The notes under the pieces: model-generated
Databases searched by the model: none
Told to the model about the DNA's origin: nothing
Seen by the model: only the letters and a program-made list of their open reading frames with translations
Position numbers and translations under genes: made by a program
From: Isoetes taiwanensis
Taxonomy: Eukaryota > Streptophyta > Lycopodiopsida > Isoetales > Isoetaceae
Reading direction: 5' to 3'
Length of the DNA: 64,000 nt
NCBI GenBank assembly: GCA_021234155.1
Contig: JAJEKV010000003.1
Location: forward strand, 21,004,386 to 21,068,385
Shown here: piece by piece, positions 34,727-47,277 of the stretch
Layout: each line of letters begins with the position of its first letter
How positions within the stretch are numbered: the first letter of the stretch is position 1

Positions 34727-35074
34727 GTACGAACATTCCACACCGATTTTTGTATTTATCCTGTCATAGTTCCGTGCAACAATTGCTTTGCTGTATGCAT
34801 TGCATTTCCATTCCACTGGATTCTTCTCGGTGTGAACTCATTTGGTAGATTTGCTTTTACATTTTCCTGCTCTGGGTTCTGTGCAGTATCTTTGTTTGTT
34901 ACGAATCCCTGGTCTTGTCTCCTGTGTTACTCTCTTCCTCAGTTGCTGAAATTGCTATAGGTATCTTCAACCAATAGACCATTCACTAATCTTTTTATTC
35001 TGACTTTCACAATCTTCTTACCTTAATACGTTTCATTCTGAATGTTGACCATAACACTGTATGAGTTTTATCAG

Positions 35075-35137
35075 AATGGCCAGATGATAGTTCTATATCT
35101 TCTTTGCCCTTGACTGATATTGATGTCCTTCCTCAGG
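35075..35137 (+). other. Possible single exon, unidentified
   Basis: Between a TTTTATCAG acceptor and a CAG|GTGAGA donor lies an open stretch reading WPDDSSISSLPLTDIDVLPQ. No family is recognised. It may be another captured exon. Confidence 0.3.
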
Positions 35138-35379
35138 TGAGAAAGCTTGCAAAGAATGCATGATAGTGATAAAGAATCAAATTTTGATTGCCATTTTGCC
35201 ATAGACGTTGCCATGAAATCTGCCTCACAATTTGCCTCGCATTGTTTCTGCTAAATTGATCAATGAAATGAAAAGAAGCCCATTTGGCAGCACAATTCTG
35301 GCATCATATTAGCATGTTAGCACCTACTTTGACAGAAGTCAGGAATCTCTCTTTAATCAGTACATCCTTGAGACCCTAT

Positions 35380-35715
35380 TTGGGAAGACTCATGATATTG
35401 TTGTACCTTAACCCTTGCATTCCCAAGTCATTTGGATCTTTGCAGAAGATAAAAATTGTAGGTGTGAGCCTGAACAATCTTACAGGTGAGATTCCACCAA
35501 ATATTAACAATTGTGTAGCTCTAGAAAAGTTGGATTTAAGCTATAAAAAATTGTTAGGAAGTATTCCATCAAGTTTTTAGTCTGCTGGTAAATTTGCAGT
35601 TCCGTTGGCTTGCAAATAAGTCATTGAGTGTTTTCATGCCTCAAAACCTGAGCATCAATCTGAAGCTTCAGTATGTAGATCTTAGAGGAAATAGTATCAC
35701 AGGGGTCTTGTAACT
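35380..35715 (+). pseudogene. Leucine-rich repeat receptor-like fragment
   Basis: Two to three plant-specific LRRs are visible: IPKSFGSLQKIKIVGVSLNN, LTGEIPPNINNCVALEKLDL, LLGSIPSSF, a stop at 35578, and then, out of frame, LQYVDLRGNSITGVL. Spacing (about 24 residues, LxGxIP) is that of LRR-RLK ectodomains. There is no signal peptide, membrane segment or kinase. Confidence 0.75.
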
Positions 35716-35773
35716 TCACCTCGCAGGCTGTACAAACAAAGTCAAATTACACAGTTTTTATGTTCTTTTCTTG

Positions 35774-35847
35774 CTGTCTGAAACATGAAGATGCAGATAT
35801 AATTTGCCAACTGTCTGAAACATGAAGATGCAGATATAATTTGCCAA
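35774..35847. repeat. Tandem 37-bp duplication
   Basis: CTGTCTGAAACATGAAGATG... begins at 35774 and again at 35811, identical through TTTGCCAA. Confidence 0.9.
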
Positions 35848-35996
35848 TGATGTGTTGGCCATCATGACTGCCTGTTCTCCAATGCTCCACCTTTCCATAA
35901 GTTGCATTGTTATCACTAATCAGAGACAAGACATGAAATTATAGGTTGAATAAAATGAGATAGGTCAAAGAAGATATTGTTCTGCAAATATTGTTA

Positions 35997-36290
35997 TTCT
36001 CGAGCTGCGACTCGCATGACACAACAACGCCCGATGGATGGGGCTTTTCTATTCATCCCAGCAGTGTAATTACAATGGTAGAGAGTGGGTAGCTGCATAT
36101 CGCAAGCTACCCAAAAAACAAAAAATACAGGGAATATCCAGTCATAACACCTGGACCCCAAAATACAAAAATATATCATAGATGTTTGGCTAGTGTACCT
36201 GCCTAGGGCTTATCGCCGGGATTAAAAAACCCCGCCCTTTCGGGTTTTCGAGGAAAAACCCTAGCGATAAGCCCTAGGCAAAGGCTTTAG
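35997..36290 (-). mobile_element. LINE-family 3' stem-loop remnant
   Basis: A perfect 16-bp inverted repeat (36201-36216 and 36264-36279, GCCTAGGGCTTATCGC) encloses a 47-nt loop that itself holds AAAACCC/GGGTTTT. Read on the minus strand, the order stem, AGGGTTTTTCCTCGAAAACC, GGGGTTTT, stem is the same as in the LINE 3' ends near 61800. No pentanucleotide tail is present here. Confidence 0.4.
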
Positions 36291-36469
36291 ACAACGCCGC
36301 CGCTAAACTTCCCAAAACCCACGCTCAAAAAAGAAACCAACGCCGGCAATTTTTGCACTGCAGATAAGACCACAAAACACAATAGAGAAGAACAAAAACC
36401 TCAAAAAGCGAGGGTTGATTAAAGCGCCGTACACTAACAACATATATAAACAAAATACTTAAGGGAGGG

Positions 36470-37200
36470 AGGGAGGGAGAGCATAGAACATAACCCAAAA
36501 CACCGGCCGGGCTAAGAGAAAGCCGATGAGAAGTCAAGGCTTAATGCGTGAAGAAATAGCGATCCCCTAACCGGATGAGAGGTTCAAATGCATGCAATGC
36601 ATGCAGTAACGATGCAACCTTTGCATGCTCGTCTGCTCGAGAATCGCGATCCGCCGGATCGACCGCATTCTCGAAGCCGCGACCGCATGACACAACAACG
36701 CCCAAAGAAGAGAACTTCCCGCCGATCCGAGATGAAGGCTCAAGAATTGCCCCATAGTGGAGGAATGCCGAGGTAGAAGCGAGACGAGAAGGATAGGAAG
36801 AGATACGAGAAAGATAGGAAACGCCAGAAGGGATGCGCCAGTTCTTTAAAGGTCAACGCAGCCAAGGTAGAAGAGAACCGAGAACGATAAGAAACGCCGT
36901 GAAGGGATACGCCAGAAAGTAAGGTAAGAGAAACAAGAATGATAGGAAATGCCACGAAGGTCAACCCATGCAAGAGGAAGCCCTCCTCCCGCATGAGAGC
37001 ATAGAACATAACCTCAAACACCGGCTGGGGCTAAGAGAAAGCGCCGATGAGAAGCTGAAGGCGAATGCAGGAAGAAATAGCGATCCCCTAACCGGATGAG
37101 AGGCCCGAAATGCATGCAATGCATGCAGGCAACGCATGCAACTCTTGCATGCTCGTCTGGCTCGAGAATCGCGATCCGTCGGATCGATCTGCATCCATTT
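36470..37200. repeat. Direct repeat pair, ~190 bp, 520 bp apart
   Basis: Both copies contain GCCGATGAGAAG, GAAATAGCGATCCCCTAACC, GCAATGCATGCA and CTCGAGAATCGCGATCCG. They are related in inverted orientation to 24780-24960. Between them are two diverged copies of a segment with ACGCCAGAAGGGATGCGCCA. No gene. Confidence 0.6.
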
Positions 37201-37457
37201 CCTTCAGTGGGGAACTGCAATTTTCATAATCTACAGAGACCTAAGAGTAGTAACAGAAGAATTCATTTGCTACCATACTCTGATATATTCCATAAAGACA
37301 TCAGCATGCATAATGATGAATTATGCTAGCATTAAAGAGGACCGTCGATGGCAAAATAAAAAGTTCAAATGCCAGATTATTTGTCATTCATCGAGTTGCC
37401 CACCACGTTTCACATACATGTTAAATAGTGCATTATACGAAGCAATGTTAACTCAAA

Positions 37458-38367
37458 CACAGAGGCTGTTATCCAGACATGGACCAACCTCCCTGTTTCT
37501 AAGGCTGTTAAGTTGGCACATGCAGCAAGAACAGTGATGAAGGTTATCTGATATAGTCTCCTCTCCAGCATTGCCACTGAGTTTAGTTATGTTGTTTATT
37601 GGTTCCCTTAGTGTGCAGTATGGACTAAGCCACTAGCTTGTTTCTGTAGGTTGTAAAGGTTGTTGATGCAGAAGAAGATGATGTAGTTGCGACATTGGCA
37701 CAGCAAGCTATAGATAAAGGCTTGAAGGTTGTGTTGCTTCTCCTGATATGGATTTCAGGCAGTTGCTTTCACAAAGTCCACAATTAGTACTTCCATTGAA
37801 AGAGGGGAGATGGTCATTCTATACACTTGAAAGATATGTGGATCAACACAAATGCGAACCTCATATAGAACTTGGGTTGCATATTACCATTCCATAATTG
37901 TTTATCTGACTTATGTTTATGTTAGATCATGGCAACTCCAATATACTTTACGTACATATTATGCATTTATTTAAGTTGGATTATAGCAGCTTAGCCCATG
38001 TCACAAAATTTCAGTGTCAAATAAATAGAATTTAAGACAAGAGTTCATTCCCTTCCTGACATGATTGTTTCATCAATGGTTCATGTCTAAAAGGACCAGT
38101 CATGTTTGTTTTTTGTGGAACTATTAGGCTTGGGCTTTTCGCGGGATGCTTGCTGGGAGATTCCACTGACTGTATTCCTGGTCTAGCTGATTTTGAACCT
38201 GGTTTTGGCCGTAAAACATCACTGAAGCTCATGAAAAAACATGGATCTTTGGAAGCACTCTTGAAGGCTGCAGCTGTAAGGACTGTTGGGAGGCCATACG
38301 TTCAAGATACACTTAAAAAACATGCCGCTACTCTTCAAGTCAATTACAAAGTTCTATCACTTCGAAG
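37458..38367 (+). pseudogene. 5'-3' exonuclease family (organellar, polymerase-I-like) pseudogene fragment
   Basis: Plant proteins of this family are FEN/Pol I-type exonucleases of organelles. Pieces: about 37465-37528 (VSKAVKLAHAARTVMK, donor AAG|GTTATC), 37650-37876 (VVDAEEDDVVATLAQQAIDK; after a one-base loss near 37731, ASPDMDFRQLLSQSPQLVLP, GRWSFYTLERYVDQHKCEP), 38129-38367 (LLGDSTDCIPGL, GFGRKTSLKLMKKHGSLEAL, AAAVRTVGRPYVQDTLKKHA; donor AAG|GTAGAC). The acidic metal-binding DD and GD..D motifs and the helix-3-turn-helix are present. The middle exon lacks a donor, and the 5' and 3' exons are absent. Confidence 0.8.
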
Positions 38368-39180
38368 GTAGACATTAACAAATTACATTACTTTTACACC
38401 ATGGTGATTTATTGCATTATAGTCGTCTCTCTAGAACTCTCACAATTTTAGTGCCAGCATTCCGTGCTGACTCGAATTTGCTAGCTTCTGCAGAGATATC
38501 AAGATCAATTTTGAGGATGGCAAAGACTCCAATGCACAGTGGGTGGCAAAGACTCCAATGCACAGTTTAAAATAGCATAAAATTTTTGGCATCATCAGCA
38601 TCAAAGGACTACATCAAATAATCTCATTAAATTTAGTCGATGTTGGCTTTACAATACTGTTATACATACCACATCTTCATCCTGATGGTATTCCAAGAGA
38701 AGCAGAAATGCGACCATCAGACTGGTCAGTCATGCATCAGATTTCACAAAGCACCATCATCAAGTATGCAGTCATCATCATGTTTGATTTTGATTTCCAT
38801 ATACAAATGAAGGGTGTACCTGCTTCTTTCATCATCTGAAATATGTTGCAACTTTTGAACCTTTTAGACAGGAGGCATAAAGAAGGCATCATCCAGATAC
38901 ATTTAGCAACTAAAAAAGCTTGCATCGTTTACTTGCATCGTTTACTTACTATTTTACACTTTTGCTTATGTGCACCCTTCTCTAAGAGATTTGTATAAAA
39001 TTACAACAGTTGGAAAGCCTGCAAATGTTCTAAGCTATGTTTGTTCTTTTCAACTAGATTGGAACCACATTTTATTCAAGGTACATATTCAGTATTCTAT
39101 AGCTTTACCTACTGCATTTTATGGTTTCATTATGTATGCATACTGTCAATATAGAGCTGATTGCAAGCAATTAAAATAAC
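38368..39180. other. Spacer, nothing recognised
   Basis: AT-rich; contains a 26-bp tandem repeat at 38518-38572 (GGCAAAGACTCCAATGCACA). No gene. Confidence 0.5.
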
Positions 39181-39620
39181 TTTTATTTTTTACCTTATGT
39201 TCTACCAAACAAGCTATAGCTATGGGAGATTCTATTAGGACTATGTTCATCTTAATTTTGTTCTTGAAGAGTTGATATTAGAGAACATCTTCAAACCCTC
39301 ACAACTCAACACCCAAAATTCTTCAAATCAAGTCTCAAGGGAAGAGTTACAAATACAGAGAGCATTTGTGGGTTCCACCCATATACTTCCTAATGTCATA
39401 CCCACTAAGGGAACACCATTACTGTATTATAAACATTAGATTAGATGCAGAAAAGAACATTCAGAATTATCACAAATTATATAACAACAAAAACCTAGAT
39501 TGCCATCGATAAGAAATCATTGACAAAATGTCGGCCTTCAGTGATTGGAATTGGATATATGCAAATGAGGATGTTCTATGATAAGAGTGGAACTCACTTT
39601 GGATAAAGTGCCAGAGTTCT
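39180..39620 (+). pseudogene. Exon-like segment, partner of 780-1230
   Basis: Inverted copy of 780-1230; the plus strand reads QAIAMGDSI, then shifts frame, with LKGRVTNTESICGF out of frame. More degraded than the partner. Confidence 0.5.
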
Positions 39621-39767
39621 AGAATAAAGCAAGATACTCACATTCCATTTCTAAGGCAAAACTTTCACACAGATGCCCTGTGGAAAAAAGGCAACTGATT
39701 CTTTGAACTGAAGCCATGCATAGCTCGAAACAGAGAAACCAGTGGGCAGTGGAAGCAAAACCGCAAC

Positions 39768-39897
39768 TCCAATTTGAGCTTGAGCTTTATTAAGATCTGT
39801 AGTGGCTATGTTTAGTTTTTTGGTAAACTCTGCCAATCTTGGCTTAACTTCCTCAGGATCAAACCTATCTAGTGGAGCAGCCTCTACTGCAACCAAC
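39768..39897 (-). pseudogene. Mitochondrial ATP synthase delta' subunit (bacterial epsilon) exon fragment
   Basis: The delta' subunit is in the central stalk of F1. The minus strand after an AGAAG acceptor reads [19 protein letters not shown] then [24 protein letters not shown], which matches the conserved start of the C-terminal helical hairpin in plant delta' proteins. It ends at a possible GT donor (GGA|GTTGCG). The upstream beta-sandwich exons are not here; instead 39900-40030 carries another open stretch ([36 protein letters not shown]) of unknown origin. Confidence 0.65.
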
Positions 39898-40144
39898 CTT
39901 CTGTCTCTGTCCAACCCAGGTTTGAAGCAGCATCAGTTCCAACCTCATCAGCAAGAAATTGGAACTGGATAGACGGCCATAGGGCCGATCCAGATATCAA
40001 AGCCTTTCTGAGCATGGTTCTATCCTCGATCTCTTTCTGTGAGGAAATCAGATAATCTTGGAATGATTTTATGTCGAAATTACTCTAGGTAGGGTCTAAA
40101 TGCTTTATACGTGAGATAAAACGCAGGTGAAGATGAGGAGGATA

Positions 40145-40231
40145 ACCCTCCTCTTGAGATGATTATGGCAGATAACCCTCGAGGCCGGCAGGCTGAGAGG
40201 GTTATCTGCCATAATCATCGAGAGGGGAGGG
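40145..40231. repeat. Foldback hairpin
   Basis: Perfect 23-nt arms (40158-40180 and 40197-40219, GATGATTATGGCAGATAACC...) with a 16-nt loop, extended by about 12 further mostly paired bases on each side. GATAATC motifs recur over the next 170 bp. This may be a small foldback element or the stem of a transcribed hairpin. Confidence 0.75.
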
Positions 40232-40239
40232 TTGGCCTC

Positions 40240-41680
40240 CCTTAAACATCTGGTGGAGGCGATTATCACCATAGATATGACAACTTCCTCAATCTCAACC
40301 GTGGAGTTGATAATCACTCAGAAGCGATGGATTATCAGAAATAACCTCCCCTGCCAAGATGCTGATTGAACGATGGAGATTGCAGCGATCAGATAATCGC
40401 ACGACACCAGATGTTTAAGGATTCGACATTAATTGGAAGCAATAATATGCCAGTTGGAGTAAGAACCGACAAGATGAGAGTCATCGCGATGGTTCTAACA
40501 TGCATTGTTCATTATTTTTCTCGGTCGTCTAGTTTAGATCTAATCGTCAAGAATGTCCATGTCAATTTTTTAGGGTTAGGTCATTTGCTTAAAAAAAAAA
40601 GGGGGGCAGATAGATAGAGATTTTCGAATTAAAATGCCACAAATGGAAACAGATATATTAGTACAAGAAACTTATCGCGGCGGCCATGTTTCTCTTCCCC
40701 AACTCGTCTATACATGCTAGAACATGCAGAATTTGAACTTGCATTTTGTTGCCTTGTGTTCAGTGCCCGCACAATAGAAGAATACTGACCATAACGACTC
40801 GTTGCGAAAGATGTTTTGCATCAAATCAAAAGAATCTAAGTTCTGAACATACAAAAATTGAACTGTGTTTGAGCATGGGGAATTCTAACCTTTGTAGTTG
40901 CCAATATTATTCAAAATGCATATTAATAAAACATGAACCTATTAACCCAATAGCTTTCCATATGGTAAGAACAAATTTATGATATGCATCATGGAGATGG
41001 TCCGTCATGCAATATTGTCCAACACGATTATTTGCTCTGCTCAATGTATGAAAATGTTTCAAACGTGGTAGATCAAATTTGGCCTCTGTTGATGCGGGAA
41101 GTTGTAGAATTTACATTAACACCCAAAACAATAAAATATGGCATTGATGTCATTCCTAGTGCCTTGTTATAATATTTCAACTTTATGAGCAAAATTATTG
41201 TAGTGTAGTAACAAAACTGGGACTAAATAACTTATAACGAGATGCATTTCGAAATCCCTCTTATTCTTACAGCGTAGAAGAGTTTGTAATCAGCCGACCA
41301 TTAGGGGCATATGCCACCAAGAATTTGAAAGGCAGGGCAATGCTTTAGTGCAATTACACACCTGGATTAAGCCATTCGGATTTTGTCTAAACCACAAAAC
41401 GATGGGCCATGCTCTCCGTCCGCAATTAGTTATAGAAAGCCCAATTGTCAGTTGCCACTAGTCGCACAATGATTCCAGCTGGAAGTCCATGGCAAGTACA
41501 CAAAAATTGTGGTGCACATCAAGAGACTGTAACCCCACCTTGCAAACTAAGGGAGGGAGGCTAGAAAGAAAATAGAACACAACCCAGGAAAAAGAATTAA
41601 CTAGTTGCTAGCCAGTTGGACACAATATTTGCCCTCCACAACCCAGGAAATGTACAAATAAAGATTTCTTCTACACTGAA
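40240..41680. other. Spacer, nothing recognised
   Basis: No ORF with family features, RNA gene or strong repeat was seen in this AT-rich stretch. Confidence 0.5.
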
Positions 41681-41688
41681 TACGTATT

Positions 41689-42243
<555 letters not shown>

Positions 42244-42373
42244 TCAGAAAAGCCGAAACAATTATACTTGCAGCAACAGCTCCCATCCTTTAATTTCAAA
42301 GAAGTTTGATCCTCATTTGTAAGGTACTCATATTGCATGAATTACTACCTTGATAAGCATCTCTGCTGGAAGA

Positions 42374-42835
42374 CCGTATATATCATCCGGGATGTGGTTA
42401 ACCCGGACACCCGTTATCAGCCATTGTGGTTAATCAGGACCTGTGCAGTTTGAAGCCCAAAAACCAACTATTTTTGCCCTTTTTTTGATCGATTCTGCTC
42501 TATTTCACCTTAAATCTCTTCCTCTCTTCGTCAATCTAACATAAAAGAGGCATACAAAGCGATTGGCATGCTTTTTAAAGCGGATCAAACTGCCCACGGA
42601 GCAGCAAGAGCGATCTGATCAAAATTTCTGCCCCCGCCGCACAGTTCTACGCTTGGTTTTTTGTCCGGATTAACCACTTTTTGTCCGGATTAACCATTTG
42701 GCTGATATCGGATGGCCGGATTAACCACCCTGGCTGATATCGGATGTCCGGATTAACCACCCTGGCTGATACCGGATGTCCGGATTAACCACTCTGTTTT
42801 GTCCGGATTAACCACATCCCGGATGATATATACGG
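42374..42835. mobile_element. MITE-like element with 28-bp inverted ends
   Basis: Perfect inverted repeats at 42374-42401 and 42808-42835. The core TIR is probably CATCCGGGATGTGGTTAA; the outer (T)ATATAT is then a target duplication in a palindromic CCGTATATATACGG site. The right half carries at least five copies of GTCCGGATTAACCA, several followed by GGCTGATATCGGAT, like a subterminal tandem array. No coding capacity. It lies immediately upstream of the FtsH exons. Confidence 0.65.
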
Positions 42836-43261
42836 AGTTCCCTATCCATCTCTGCTTGGGAACAAACTCATTCCATAGTTCTAACTTCAATGCATGCATT
42901 ATATGCTTTAAGGATACTGCAATCTTTTTCAAAATTGTATCAAACTCTTTAACATATTAATTAGCATATTGCAAAGAAAAGAAAAGAAGTAGAACCCAAT
43001 GCTTCTATGATATGATGTGCTAAGTTATTTGGATCCCGAGAGAAGCTTTTTCCCAGACATAGTCCAACCATAGTAGCTTTGGATTCATTTGATCCACTAT
43101 TTGGGCAAGATGCCACAGAGGGAAGACACATAAAGTTTACTGCATGTTATTTTGCATCAAACAGACCTTAAATCCATCTCTAAAACTCTTATTAATGGTA
43201 AAGACAGGAGAAATTTGATTAAAAGCCCAAGGCATACGAAGCAACAATAAGCCAGAAGAAG

Positions 43262-44800
43262 TTGTTCTTGCATTGCAGACTGAGCCGCAGCCAGTTAAAG
43301 CACTCAAAATTCAAAGGCTTACCTTTTGCCGAGCTCTTAGATCAAATGGCTCCATTTGGAAAAATAGAGGTGTTGAGGAAACTGCAGGGGTTGTTTCAGA
43401 ATCTCTCTGCTCTCTCCTATGGTTGCTTTGAATTGCCTAGGTCACAAGTTCTCCAAGCTGTGTTCCAGAAACTCCATGATCAACAGAATTCTGCCTACAA
43501 ATCTGAGTCTTGGCTCCTAAATCCACAGCGCCCCTCTATAATTTTACCCAAAACTCCACACGTCCTCTTTTACTCTGATGCAAACTTTTTTGCAAAGCTC
43601 TGGCTCTCCATACCATATCCCAGAGATCTATCCATGCTCCAGAATGTTTCCCAGAGACCTATCCATGCCGTTTTGATGAAGAGAGGTGCGGCTAGACCTA
43701 CACACACGATTCTAGAAGAGTCTAGTAGCTCCTTGTCCTAAAGCGCCACATTTTCTTTCCTTGCCCTAAATCGTCACAATTCATATTCGGTGAAGAAGAC
43801 TCGTTGTTGCAAGCCGAGGCAATGGCACAATCGCAAGCTTTGCTTCAAAGCAAAGATCTGGTCTGCAAGAGTTGCTCCTCTGGGTTTGATTCTGAGCTAG
43901 AAGATCAAGGAAATCTTGTCTATGGTGGTTGAGTCCAAAGCAGAGCTGGCCGCAATGCAGATGTTGCCAATCCGAGACCGGAAAATATTACCCAGGAAAA
44001 AGAACTATACGTGTCGCCAAGATAATAGGGCATAAAAGAATCGAATGTTTGGTAACTGAATTATATATGTGTAGAAAAGGCATGAACAAAAGCTCAGAGG
44101 ATAATCACACTGAGTGGAACAACCCACTTATGCATAAGTACGGATTCGCAGATAAACCTCAAAAAATTAGGTGCCCCTTGGCAGCAGCAAGTGTCAAGCA
44201 GTGGTAAGCCTTTGTAATTCTATCCTTTGCATCGAGCAGCATGAATATCTAGGCCCTTAAAAAAACCAAATCTTCTTCGGTTCCAAATTGACCACAGTAA
44301 CCAACTCGAAGCCAAATGAAAGGGCAAACTCTGCATTTTCGTTCAGGTCTCTACGTAAACAATCAAAAGCAATTGCTAACTTATGAGTATCACTTGGAAA
44401 AGGGTAAAAACCATGACCAAGATGGCTGGGTGTGACCACAAAAGAAGAAACAATAGTCAGTGGACTCGCTGCCTACACTAGGGACATAGTTGAGACCTGC
44501 GAGAGTCGATCCTGTGAACAAATACATTAAGGCATCTCTGATGAATTTGCCACCAAAGTACAACCACTTTGGGGTGGAACAAACTATCCCAAGCTCAAGT
44601 CCACATATGCTATCAGTCAGGAGGAGGGATCTGGAGGCGCCAATGTGCAAAAGGTGGAAGGATATTGACATCCAGGAGCAACTTATACATCAAGTTCACA
44701 AGCTACCAAAACAAACCACATATACACCACAGGCTATGCAGCAGCATGTGGTAAGTAGCAGCAACTTTTTGTCAGATGGCTCTGTCCCATCGAGGTAATA
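43262..44800 (+). other. ORF-containing region, unassigned
   Basis: ORFs at 43262-43741 (159 codons), 43929-44207 (92) and 44490-44798 (102) have mixed composition but no family I recognise. The stretch near 43800-43935 (LLQAEAMAQSQALLQSKDLV then CKSCSSGFDSELEDQGNLV) reads like a true exon. They may be further captured fragments. No start or splice pattern can be defended. Confidence 0.25.
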
Positions 44801-44989
44801 AGAACTTAGCCTGGAAAACTCCCATATTTGTAAGTGGCCAAAATTTTACCTGGCCTCAACAATCTGAATTCCTGCAAGCTTCCACTGCCTGCACCGTCTG
44901 GATTCTCTTAACAAATTGTATTCATTCACAAAATATTGATCTATGTTGTTGAATCTCCATTATAGCTTTCAAGGCTCAAAAGCTTTGCA

Positions 44990-46330
44990 TTCCCTGAAAC
45001 TTTTAGAGCGTCCTAGGACATTCAGAAGTACTTTCTTAGATTCCCATATGTTCTCGTAAATTCCCTTGTATGCTTGCAGATTCCCCTACATTCTAGGACT
45101 TTCTAGAATATTCCAAAATTTACTAGAATAATTTGAAACTTTCTGAAAGGATTCCCTTAGATTCCCTTTCATTCTAGAACTTTCTACAACATTCTGGAAC
45201 TTTCTAGAAGCATTTCCTTAGACTCTCTAGATTTCCTTCTTTTTAAAACTTTCTAGGATATTCTGGAACTTTCTAAAGCATTCTAGAATCATATAGAAGA
45301 GCATTCTAGAACTTGCAAAGGTTGAAAAACTTTTTTTTCCTCTAGATTCCCTTAGATTTTACGAGACTCTCCTATATTTTATGAGATTTCCTTAGACTCT
45401 ATGAGTTTTTTTTAGATTCTATCGAGATTCCCCTAGATTGTCTATCGTATTATGAAGATGTCCTTAGATTCCCCTCAATTTCTATGAGATTTCTATAGAT
45501 TCCCTTAGATCTGCCTAGATTTTACGGGACTGCTTTAGATTCTGTTGCAGTTCATGCAATCCTCTTATAAGAACATTCTACAAAGTCCTGGAACATTTTA
45601 GAATGTTTTAAAATCAAGTTTCTCTAGACTTCTATAGATTCCCTTGTGTTTTATGAGATTGTCTTAGGTTTCGAGAGATTCCCTTACTTTCTATGACTTT
45701 CTAAAAGATTTTACAACTTTTAAAATTATTCTAGAAAGTTTTATATTCTAGAACCTTCTGGAACCATCTAGAAGGTTGTAGAACTTTCTTGCGGCACAAG
45801 CTCCTACGACATAAGTTTGGAGCGACATCAAGATTCAACTTTCTCAAAGATCTTATGAAGATCCCCTTAGATTTTATGATTCCCTTAGACACCCTTATAT
45901 GTATGAGATTGCCTTACATTCTATGGAGACTCCCCTAGATTCTCTAGGATTTTATGAAGATTCCCTCTGGTTCCCTTAGATTTCCTTAGATTTTATGAGA
46001 TTCCCTTAGACTCCTACATTCTCTAAGTTTCCATCAAAATTCTCCTAGATTTTCAAAGATTTTATGGAGATTACTTTAAATCCCTTTAGATTCACTTAGA
46101 TTCCCTCAGATTCTTTTAAATTTTGAGATATTTAAATAGATTCTATGATAACTCACCTAGATACTCTAAGATATCGTCAAGATTCCCTTAGAATCCTGTA
46201 GATTTCCTGAAGATTCTCTTAGTTTCCTTAGATTTTAAGAGATTCCCTTAGACTTATGAATATTTTCTTAGATTCCCTTATATTTTATAAGATTTTCTTA
46301 GATTCCTTTAGATTCTCCTAATATTTTATA
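44990..46330. repeat. Degenerate GATTCYCTTAGATT repeat, block 1
   Basis: For 1.3 kb the plus strand is built of ~10-11-bp words such as AGATTCCCTT, AGATTCTATG, AGATTTTATG, with an inner part (45080-45320, 45570-45800) of TTCTAGAA/CTTTCTAGAAC words. A second block with the same words is at 48640-49480. There is no open reading frame. Confidence 0.8.
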
Positions 46331-47100
46331 TGTAGCTAATAGCCTAGGAATGAAAACTACAATGCCAATATCCTTTTACAGTAGACAGGTTTTTTGCTTC
46401 TTCAACATTTTGCCATGAAGTGCCCTATACGCTACTAAAAAAGGTGCATGACATAGGTAATGATAGGTGCCCTCTTCTAGCGCTTGCCATGGATGAATAT
46501 CCTCAGCATTTGAAAAGGTGTTGAAAAGAGCATTTAGTGCATGGTTTGCCCACTAGTTTGTGCAAAGGAACAATGCATGTTGTTCGCAAGTTCTGACTCC
46601 AAACTTCGAACACTATCTAGATGGTTGTTTTTTACAAAAGATATGGATGCACATGCTTGCTTAAGTTAAAATTGGTCATTATCATTTATGTATAAACTCC
46701 AATTTTGCGCAAAGGACCACACAAGCTTATTTGCGCTTCTTTGTCCAAAAAGAACTTGTAGCTATAAATTTGTACAGGATCTGACAAGCTACGGACTGAA
46801 ACAAGTAAGTGGGAGCGGTCACAATTTCCATAAGAGGTGAGATTATGTTCATGTTGCCAGTTGGATTTTATTTAAAAACCATACATTTCTGAGATGTCTT
46901 GCTTTTACGATGATCAAGAATTGTTATTTGCGAGTAGGATCACATTCTACGCTTCCATAATTTCTTGGAACACCATATATGCATGACTTGGCATTACTCA
47001 TTCTTGAGGTACTAGATACGTGTCTCCAATTGCTGAGCCAACAACAGCCACCATGACCTTATTTGTACAAACTAATTTATTACTGATTGTCTAGTATCAT
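46331..47100. other. Spacer, nothing recognised
   Basis: No supported gene or repeat. Confidence 0.5.
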
Positions 47101-47277
47101 CATTACTACAAAGATTTAAATCTTTGAGGCAGGGGTTGTTTAATCCTAGTAGTAATGGTTGTAGTAGCCCATTGTATGGGTCCCATGGCCTATTGGTCTT
47201 CGTGGATATTAAAAGATCTATTCTATTCTATTCTATTCTATTCTATTCTATTCTATTCTATCTATTCTATTCTTATA
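47100..47277 (+). mobile_element. LINE/SINE 3' end with long TTCTA tail
   Basis: A stem CATTACTAC/GTAGTAATG (47099-47159), then GCCCATTGTATGGGTCCCAT, GGCCTATTGGTCTTCGTGGA and a tail of about ten TTCTA units (47218-47270). No protein-coding part remains. The same 3' end is shared by copies at 26.9, 56.3 and 61.8 kb. Confidence 0.7.
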
